In this document: positions 26,101 to 31,829 of the stretch, in pieces
Position numbering within the stretch: position 1 is the stretch's first letter
Layout: each line of letters begins with the position of its first letter
Assembly: GCA_016868575.1 (NCBI GenBank)
Contig: VGGL01000019.1
Coordinates: 1 to 35,716 of the forward strand
DNA length: 35,716 nt
Origin: Bacteroidota bacterium
GTDB taxonomy: Bacteria > Bacteroidota > Bacteroidia > Bacteroidales > FEN-979
Direction of reading: 5' to 3'
Made by a program: the position numbers and the translations under genes
The notes under the pieces: generated by a model
Seen by the model: the letters and a program-made list of their open reading frames with translations, nothing else
The model's database searches: none
Told to the model about the DNA's origin: nothing

Positions 26101-26415
26101 CGCTTCAGTGCCATCCGGAGCTCGTATGCGCCAGTTGATCGCTATTGGATTATTGCTGGTTCCCAGCCCAAAGTGTATTACTTCAGTTGTATAGTCTGAA
26201 ATATGAATATTCAAACGGTAATCTGCCGGTCCTCCCTCCAGAGCGAAAGGATCACGTTGATTTCCTCCAAAAATACCGTTTGCAGGCATTATATGTGCTT
26301 CATTCCCACTGTTTGGCATGATCTCCTTCGTCCCCTCAGCATATGCTACTTCATAGGCAAGAAGAATATTGAAAAGAAGAAAGAAAAGGAATTTTGAATA
26401 GTATTTTACTCTCAT
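23173..26415 (-). CDS. Secreted multi-domain protein with Ig/PKD-like repeats and C-terminal FISUMP domain
   Basis: Signal-like MRVKYYSKFLFFLLFNILLAYEVAYA; repeated SYTWSYSGTG.T...SG.LSV.G modules; C-terminal MAQNLD...CPPGWHIPSEDDWNTLFNFLG...ALAVRCVRD. Confidence 0.85.
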   Translation of the reverse strand: MRVKYYSKFLFFLLFNILLAYEVAYAEGTKEIMPNSGNEAHIMPANGIFGGNQRDPFALEGGPADYRLNIHISDYTTEVIHFGLGTSNNPIAINWRIRAPDGTEAWLGTTPTASSPTGYISTYAQAVAGPQILNATGYPSNSCTPTMNGDYYMTFQLNNNSGREFDYFDITVVNTTTMTKIDGRVFSKCWQIRNPSSGFGQYYTFEGLMYIYSIDGIVTRFDPNNFEGRDFSFSCNESGCYAVPPSTTQLARQSQPGPNPHNYPQYKIFLNDPDHTAYPDGAIGQLIADSLFTESKCNSGTIDFIFKTTGPGSGSVMLLLNTLGAPYADRELTQSVTGGWDTITWDGKDANGLQVPSGSSFPFTMSFTNGLTHLPLWDVEENVNGFKVNLIRPITVPPLPDPAFYWDDILVNGITSTTPPGCSVPPATGCHIWDNDWGDQKTINTWWFLVSNSTAQVTITYKKSPANLGSITGVNSVCQGALGIAFSVVPDPSSTSYTWSYSGTGVTINGTGSSVTLNFAVNATSGTLSVQGWNPDCGVGPTSTKSITVDPLPDPAGVISGTANVCLTQTYTYSVPAIANAASYSWSYSGTGATILPPGNTNSVQIQFSPAATPGQLSVMGVNSCGSGTPSLFPITVAPFPGAAGAISGPSPVCQTETGIIYSVPPIANATSYSWSLPPGVSGTSSINTITVNFSQTAATGNITVNGINSCGDGTSNSRSITVNPRAYPAGPITGPPGICQGSSATYTIDPITNAVSYVWSYSGSGVTLTPSGTSATIDFSGSATSGVLSVAGANGICSNGDPSALNIAVGYQTPSALTICNNLTTMQGKPFALTGGTPLGGVYSGPGIAGSTFSPATAGIGNHTITYTFTNAPFGCSSSATATITVVASPPFVCGGMLTDIREPGKQYVTVQIGSQCWMAQNLDAGSRIADNKMQKDNCILEKFCYANMDANCGSFGGLYQWDELMSYTRLEEFQGICPPGWHIPSEDDWNTLFNFLGDVSTAGSAMKASGFSGFNAEMQGALFQNISPAFLNDATLFWTSTESGNDHALAHGLHVQTPSVSSKPTLKSNALAVRCVRD

Positions 26416-26432
26416 AACGGTAAAATCTGTCA

Positions 26433-26440
26433 CAAAGATA
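26433..26440 (-). promoter_or_regulatory. -7 box TATCTTTG upstream of the FISUMP gene
   Basis: Reverse complement of caaagata; supports the start at 26415. Confidence 0.5.
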
Positions 26441-26480
26441 ATACAAAGAACAACACAATGATAACGATCGTCCATCAAAC

Positions 26481-26716
26481 ATCGTTGATCGATATTCCTC
26501 TGTTTGGTTCAAATTTCATCGTTGTTTCATTCCAGTGCCCCACGACCCTAGACCGGAAGAACCAAATATCGAACATTGATCAACGAGTTCCGAGATCAGA
26601 TCGGACATCAAATGTCGTTGATCGATATTCCTCTGTTTGGTTCCCAAATTCAGCGTTTTGGAATTGTTGTTCTTTGAAAATGGGATAGAAGAACCAAATA
26701 TCAATCATCGTTGATC
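26481..26716. repeat. Tandem palindromic array, left part (2 units)
   Basis: Units start at ATCGTTGATCGATATTCCTCTGTTTGGTTC (26481; 26615 for the second) and end with GAACCAAATATCGAACATTGATCAACGAG-like arms. Confidence 0.92.
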
Positions 26717-26804
26717 AAAACTCTTCTGTTAAAAAAAATATTCATCAGGATACGAACCTTTTCGTGTTTTTCCGATAAAGGATATAATCCTAAATCAAGA
26801 AAAA

Positions 26805-27179
26805 ATGAATCAAACCAGAAAATTCGATCTTGAGGATCGACTTGTGAAATTTGCTGTCGCTGTCTCTGCTCTGGCAGAGGGGTTACCGAGCACGATTAGC
26901 GGAAAATACCTATCTTCTCAGCTGATTAGGTCAGGATTTTCGCCAGCACTGAATTATGGAGAGGCAAAGAGCGCTGAATCAATCAATGATTTTATCCACA
27001 AAATGAAGATTGCTCTCAAGGAACTCCGTGAGACCTTTATTGCATTACGAATAATGCAGCACAAGAAATATGAGGGAATGGACAATCTTGTGGAATCTTG
27101 TTACGTTGAATGCAATGAACTCATTTCAATCTTTGTCAAGAGTATCCAAACAGCAGAAAAAAACCGAAAGCTTAAATAA
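26805..27179 (+). CDS. Four-helix bundle protein (23S rRNA-intervening-sequence / S23 family-like)
   Basis: FDLEDRLVKFAVAVSALAEGLPSTISGKYLSSQLIRSGFSPALNYGEAKSAES...FIHKMKIALKELRET. Confidence 0.9.
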   Translation: MNQTRKFDLEDRLVKFAVAVSALAEGLPSTISGKYLSSQLIRSGFSPALNYGEAKSAESINDFIHKMKIALKELRETFIALRIMQHKKYEGMDNLVESCYVECNELISIFVKSIQTAEKNRKLK

Positions 27180-27210
27180 CTGTTTTACAAGGAACAGATC
27201 GGACATCAAA

Positions 27211-27508
27211 TATCGTTGATCGGTATTCCTCTGTTTGGATCAAATTTCATCGTTGTTTCATTCCAGTGCTCCACGACCCAAGAATGAAAGATCCAAATAT
27301 CGAACATTGATCAACGAGTTCTGAGATCAGATCGGATATCAAATATCGTTGATCGATATTCCTCTGTTTGGTTCAAATTTCATCGTTGTTTCATTCCAGG
27401 GCCCCACGACCTTAGAACGGAAGAACCGAATATCGAATAATGATCAACGAGTTCTGAGATCAGATCGTCCGTCAAACATCGTTGATCGATATTCCTCTGT
27501 TTGGTTCT
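27211..27508. repeat. Tandem palindromic array, right part (2 full units plus 1 half unit)
   Basis: Units start at 27211, 27344 and 27478 (133-134 bp period), with linker gagttctgagatcagatcgg-atcaaa-at. Confidence 0.93.
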
Positions 27509-27558
27509 CCAATCCCAATTCATTCCTTTGTATCTTTGTCTTCTCGAAAACTTGTCCA

Positions 27559-29013
27559 ATGTCACACCATTTCAAGCCACGGATTGAATCCGACAGTTTA
27601 GGAGAAAAAGAGGTTCCCGGTGGGGCGCTCTACGGCATCCACTCGCTGCGGGCAAGGGAGAACTTTCCCGACAGCATCCCGTTTCATCCCGAGTGGTACC
27701 GGGCCATTGGCCTGGTCAAGCAGGCCTGCTACCGCACCTACCGGAGCTTCAGGGAAGCAGTTGTGAATGATGGATTGCAGCACACCCTGAACTTCCGGCT
27801 GATCTCCGATGATTTGCTGGTCCCGCTCATCGATGCTTCAACAGAGGTGTCGGAAGGAGCCTATTTCGAGCATTTCATCTGTCCGGCGATCAGTGGCGGG
27901 GCAGGGACGAGCATCAACATGAATGTGAACGAGATCATTGCCAATGCAGCGCTGAAAATGCTTGGCAAGCATCCGGGGAACTACAAAATCATCGATCCGG
28001 TTGAACATGCCAATGTCTTTCAGTCGACCAATGATGTGATCCCCTCCTCTCTCCGGGTGGCTGCGATGTTCCTGCTGCATGACCTGGAAAACGCCATCAA
28101 TGACCTCCGTTTTGTGGTTGAACAACTTGAAGGAAACCACCGGAATGACCTGCGGATCGGGTACACGCAGATGCAGGAGGCGGTGCCCACATCATTCGGG
28201 AAACTCTTCAGCACATATAGTGAAGCCTTATCCCGTGACTGGTGGCGGGTCTCGAAATGCTTCGAACGGATCAAGGTGGTGAACCTCGGCGGGAGCGCCA
28301 TCGGTACCGGCATCGCTGTTCCCCGTTTCTTTATCATGGAAGTGGTGCAAACACTTCAGAACATCACCCGGCTGCCGGTCACCCGCAGTGAAAACCTGCC
28401 GGATGCAACCTCTAATCTCGATCCTTTCGTGGAAGTACATGCTATCCTGAAAGCCCATGCCGTAAATATTGAGAAGATGGTCTCAGACCTCCGGCTCTTA
28501 TCATCAGATTTGGTTGCCGGCCATGAAGTAAAATTACCTGCACGCCAGACAGGCAGCTCCATCATGCCTGGGAAGATCAACCCCGTTATACCGGAGTTTG
28601 TCATCTCCGCTGCACATAAAATTTATGCCCATGATGGCTTGATTGCTTCCCTCTGTGCCCAGGGTTGCCTGGAACTGAATGCCTATCTTCCGACGATCGG
28701 TCATGCCCTTCTGGAAAGCCTCAAGCTCTTGATCGCCTGTGACAAAACACTGAAAGAAAACCTGTTTCATGGGATGATAATCAACCCGATCTCCGGGAAA
28801 GAAAAACTGCTCAAAAGCCCGGCGATTGCCACCGCACTCGTCCCTTATGTGGGCTATCACAAGGCGGAAACACTTGCCAGGTTGATGAAGGAAAAAGCAT
28901 TTGATGTTTTAGAGGCCAACAAACAATTAAAATTGATCAGCGAAGACCAACTGACCGAGATTCTCAAGCCTGAAAACTTGCTAAAACTCGGGTTTTCAGT
29001 GAAGGAGATGTAG
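27559..29013 (+). CDS. aspA: Aspartate ammonia-lyase / fumarase superfamily lyase
   Basis: RIESDSLGEKEVPGGALYGIHSLRARENF, GGAGTSINMNVNEIIANAAL, GSSIMPGKINPVIPEFV; start at MSHHFKPR because the upstream ORF is repeat-derived. Confidence 0.9.
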   Translation: MSHHFKPRIESDSLGEKEVPGGALYGIHSLRARENFPDSIPFHPEWYRAIGLVKQACYRTYRSFREAVVNDGLQHTLNFRLISDDLLVPLIDASTEVSEGAYFEHFICPAISGGAGTSINMNVNEIIANAALKMLGKHPGNYKIIDPVEHANVFQSTNDVIPSSLRVAAMFLLHDLENAINDLRFVVEQLEGNHRNDLRIGYTQMQEAVPTSFGKLFSTYSEALSRDWWRVSKCFERIKVVNLGGSAIGTGIAVPRFFIMEVVQTLQNITRLPVTRSENLPDATSNLDPFVEVHAILKAHAVNIEKMVSDLRLLSSDLVAGHEVKLPARQTGSSIMPGKINPVIPEFVISAAHKIYAHDGLIASLCAQGCLELNAYLPTIGHALLESLKLLIACDKTLKENLFHGMIINPISGKEKLLKSPAIATALVPYVGYHKAETLARLMKEKAFDVLEANKQLKLISEDQLTEILKPENLLKLGFSVKEM

Positions 29014-29073
29014 AAGCTGATGTTGCACCTTTTGACCAGGCTTTGAGTTTTTGGATTTCACTACTTTTACATA

Positions 29074-29394
29074 TTGATGGACGAGCGGAAAGCATATATC
29101 ATTCATGAGGTTACATCCTGCATCAGGTCAATTGTTCCGGATGCGAAGATATTTCTTTATGGTTCAAGGGCCAGAGGGGATAACCGGGTTGATTCTGATT
29201 GGGACTTCCTCGTTTTAATCGAAGATTCTTTGAAATTGAATGAAATTGATGACCAAATTCGTGGATCTGTTCGTGAACTAGGCTGGAAGTTGAAAGAAGA
29301 TATCAGTGTGATGGTTCAGACAGACAAGCATGCCTATCTCTTCCAGTTGGCACCATTTTACCTGTTCATCAGAAAGGAGGGGATCGAAGTATGA
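29074..29394 (+). CDS. Nucleotidyltransferase-domain protein (MNT, HEPN-associated antitoxin-like)
   Basis: IFLYGSRARGDNRVDSDWDFLVLIED (GSxRxGx...DxD). Confidence 0.9.
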   Translation: MMDERKAYIIHEVTSCIRSIVPDAKIFLYGSRARGDNRVDSDWDFLVLIEDSLKLNEIDDQIRGSVRELGWKLKEDISVMVQTDKHAYLFQLAPFYLFIRKEGIEV

Positions 29395-29552
29395 ATCTCC
29401 GGGAGCCTGCAAATGGAAAGTACTATACGCTAAAGGAGCTCATTACTTTCAGAATGGAAAAAGCTTATGAATCTTTCAATGATTCTGAATTACTCTATTT
29501 TGAAAAAGTTAAGGCTTTTCTAGATGAAGCAAAGCGAATCAGTGAAACATAG
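29391..29552 (+). pseudogene. Short HEPN-like remnant (53 aa)
   Basis: MNLREPANGKYYTLKELITFRMEKAYESFNDSELLYFEKVKAFLDEAKRISET; overlaps the MNT stop (ATGA); only HEPN-like ends, no Rx4-6H motif. Confidence 0.6.
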
Positions 29553-29575
29553 AAATGACAATAATCACTAACTCA

Positions 29576-29648
29576 CCATTGCCACGCCGCTGCGCGGCTC
29601 GCAATGACAATAATCACTAAATCACCAAATCACCCAATCACCAAATTC
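29576..29648. repeat. CATTGCGAG palindrome (inverted orientation) plus AATCACCAA tandem tract
   Basis: ccattgccacgccgctgcgcggctcgcaatgacaataatcactaaatcaccaaatcacccaatcaccaaatt. Confidence 0.92.
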
Positions 29649-29649
29649 A

Positions 29650-30882
29650 ATGTCTCGCGGAAAAGAACTCAAACCACACATCGGGATCTTCGGGCGAAGG
29701 AACAACGGAAAGAGCTCACTGATCAACAACCTGGCAGGACATGAAGTGGCCATTGTGTCGGATGTTGCCGGTACCACCACCGACCCGGTGAAAAAATCAA
29801 TCGAGATACCCGGCATTGGCCCTTGTGTGATCGTTGATACAGCCGGCATTGATGACACCGGTGAACTCGGATTAAAACGGATCGCCCGGACGAAAGATGC
29901 GTTGAAGGCCATCGATGCTGCCATTCTGGTGATAACGGATAATCAATTCGGAGAGCCGGAAAAGGATCTGGTCGTCTCTTTTGCCGATTATGGGATCCCT
30001 TATATGATCGTTCACAACAAAGCCGACAAGTCCCCACTCTCAGCGGAGCTGGACGATGAACTGATGCGCTCTTTCCAGCATCGGGCGATCGTTTTTTCTG
30101 CCACCCTGCCGGATGATCCCGGCATGATTATTCAGGAGCTCAAACGGCTCATCCCTGAATCGGCCTACCGTTCCACCTCCCTGGTGGGTGACCTGATCTC
30201 TTACGGCGATGTTGTTTTGCTGATCACTCCCATCGACATCGAAGCCCCGGAAGGCCGCCTGATACTGCCCCAGGTACAGGTCATTCGAGATGTACTCGAC
30301 AACGATGGTGTGGCTGTGGTTGTGAAAGAACGGGAAGTGGATGCCTACATCCGTAAGATGTCTCCCAAACCGGCACTCGTGGTGACTGACAGCCAGGTAT
30401 TCCTGAAGGCAGATGCCTCGATTCCTAAAGAGATTCCACTAACCAGCTTCAGTATTTTGCTGGCACGGCAGAAAGGTGATTTTGAGAATTACCTCAAAGG
30501 CACCCCGCATCTTTCCAGGTTGAAAGACAACGACCGGGTGTTGATCCTGGAATCGTGCACCCATCACGTCTCCTGCGATGATATCGGTCGTGTGAAGATC
30601 CCGCGGTGGCTTAACAATTTCTCTGGAAAGAAGTTGGAGTATGATACGGTTGCAGGATTAGGTAACTTGCCAAGAGACATCAAGGATTACGCAATGGTCA
30701 TCCAGTGTGGAGGCTGCGTCATCACCCGGAAACAGGTGATCAGCCGGCTGAAACCAGCCGTTGATGAAGGCATTCCGGTGACCAACTACGGCATGGCTAT
30801 CGCCTATGTGCACGGCATTTACAACCGGGCGGTGGCACCATTTATGAAGACTAAAGAGAATTTAAATACTGCATATCTTTAA
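29650..30882 (+). CDS. hydF: [FeFe]-hydrogenase H-cluster maturation GTPase HydF
   Basis: GRRNNGKSSLINNLAGHEVAIVSDVAGTTTDPVKKSIE; C-terminal cluster ligands ESCTHHVSCDDIGRVKIPRWL...QCGGCVITRKQV. Confidence 0.95.
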   Translation: MSRGKELKPHIGIFGRRNNGKSSLINNLAGHEVAIVSDVAGTTTDPVKKSIEIPGIGPCVIVDTAGIDDTGELGLKRIARTKDALKAIDAAILVITDNQFGEPEKDLVVSFADYGIPYMIVHNKADKSPLSAELDDELMRSFQHRAIVFSATLPDDPGMIIQELKRLIPESAYRSTSLVGDLISYGDVVLLITPIDIEAPEGRLILPQVQVIRDVLDNDGVAVVVKEREVDAYIRKMSPKPALVVTDSQVFLKADASIPKEIPLTSFSILLARQKGDFENYLKGTPHLSRLKDNDRVLILESCTHHVSCDDIGRVKIPRWLNNFSGKKLEYDTVAGLGNLPRDIKDYAMVIQCGGCVITRKQVISRLKPAVDEGIPVTNYGMAIAYVHGIYNRAVAPFMKTKENLNTAYL

Positions 30883-30883
30883 T

Positions 30884-30939
30884 GACCTCATCCCCTGCGC
30901 CCCTTCTCCTTCAAGGAGAAGGGGATGGGGGTTGAGGTC
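30884..30939. repeat. GACCTCATCCCC/GGGGTTGAGGTC palindromic repeat, copy 3
   Basis: gacctcatcccctgcgccccttctccttcaaggagaaggggatgggggttgaggtc. Confidence 0.9.
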
Positions 30940-30979
30940 CTATATGTCAACCCTTTTCATTACCTATTAGGTGTTTTAA

Positions 30980-31020
30980 CGACAGCAACGAACAACGAGC
31001 AACGAGCAACGAACAACGAC
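30980..31020. repeat. Short tandem repeat (CAACGAGCAACGAACAACGA)
   Basis: cgacagcaacgaacaacgagcaacgagcaacgaacaacgac. Confidence 0.9.
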
Positions 31021-31024
31021 TGAC

Positions 31025-31720
31025 ATGACCATCATCATCACCGGAGCCAGCCGCGGAATAGGCTTTGAACTGGTAAAAGCATTTATTTCTGATCCCACAA
31101 ACCTCGTTTTTGCGATCTCGAGGAGCATCGAATACACGAAGAAGCTTGCGCGTGCCGGCGAGCTTCCAAAAAACCTGGTTCCCATCGCCATGGATTTGCG
31201 TGAGGAAAAGACCATCGAAAAGTTGATACCTGAAATCCGCAACTACACTGACAGGGTTGACATCCTGATCAATAACGCCGGAGCTGTGTTGCGGAAGAAA
31301 ATGGAGGTATGTACCCCGGAGGAATTTGATCATCTTTTCAGCATCAATGTGAAAGCACCGTTTTTCCTGATGCAAGCCTTGCTTCCCCTTTTTCATTCAG
31401 GAACCCATATCGTTAACATCAGCAGCATGGGCGGTTTTCAGGGAAGCGCGAAATTTGGAGGCCTGGCGCTTTATTCAGCCAGCAAGGGAGCGCTAAGCAT
31501 TCTCACCGAAGCACTGGCAGAAGAGTGGAAAAAACAAGGCATTTGTGTCAACTGCCTGGCGCTGGGAGCCGTGCAAACCGAGATGCTGGCCGAAGCTTTT
31601 CCCGGATACCAGGCACCAATGAAACCTTCCGAGATGGCTTCATTCATCCATGATTTTGCCATTCATGCCCACCGGTACATTAATGGAAAAGTGATCCCTG
31701 TATCCCTCAGCACACCCTGA
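31025..31720 (+). CDS. Short-chain dehydrogenase/reductase
   Basis: IIITGASRGIGFELVKAF, INNAGAVLRK, YSASKGALSILTEALAEE. Confidence 0.95.
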   Translation: MTIIITGASRGIGFELVKAFISDPTNLVFAISRSIEYTKKLARAGELPKNLVPIAMDLREEKTIEKLIPEIRNYTDRVDILINNAGAVLRKKMEVCTPEEFDHLFSINVKAPFFLMQALLPLFHSGTHIVNISSMGGFQGSAKFGGLALYSASKGALSILTEALAEEWKKQGICVNCLALGAVQTEMLAEAFPGYQAPMKPSEMASFIHDFAIHAHRYINGKVIPVSLSTP

Positions 31721-31776
31721 ATTCAAATGCCATGAATGAACAAGAATGACGGATTCGGCGAATGGTATATTTTTTT

Positions 31777-31784
31777 TAATTTTG
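31777..31784 (+). promoter_or_regulatory. -7 box TAATTTTG upstream of the large T9SS protein
   Basis: Matches TAnnTTTG, 45 bp upstream of ATG. Confidence 0.4.
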
Positions 31785-31829
31785 CACTTTGGTAATCCTC
31801 TTAATTATTAATTTTAATTTTCATTCATC

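Noticed and set aside
23173-27179. Possible diversity-generating retroelement: FISUMP (C-type-lectin-like) target gene plus a four-helix-bundle (Avd-like) protein
   Set aside because: No reverse transcriptase ORF in the window and no template repeat resembling the 3' end of the FISUMP gene with A-specific changes was seen; the four-helix protein reads as IVS/S23-like.
26481-27508. CRISPR array or 23S rRNA intervening sequence around the four-helix protein
   Set aside because: Period of ~133 bp with near-identical interiors in most units, no cas genes, and no rRNA sequence flanking the gene.
27349-27558. N-terminal 70-aa extension of the lyase
   Set aside because: Encoded by the 133-bp palindromic array; the normal family N-terminus starts at MSHHFKPRIESDSLG (27559).
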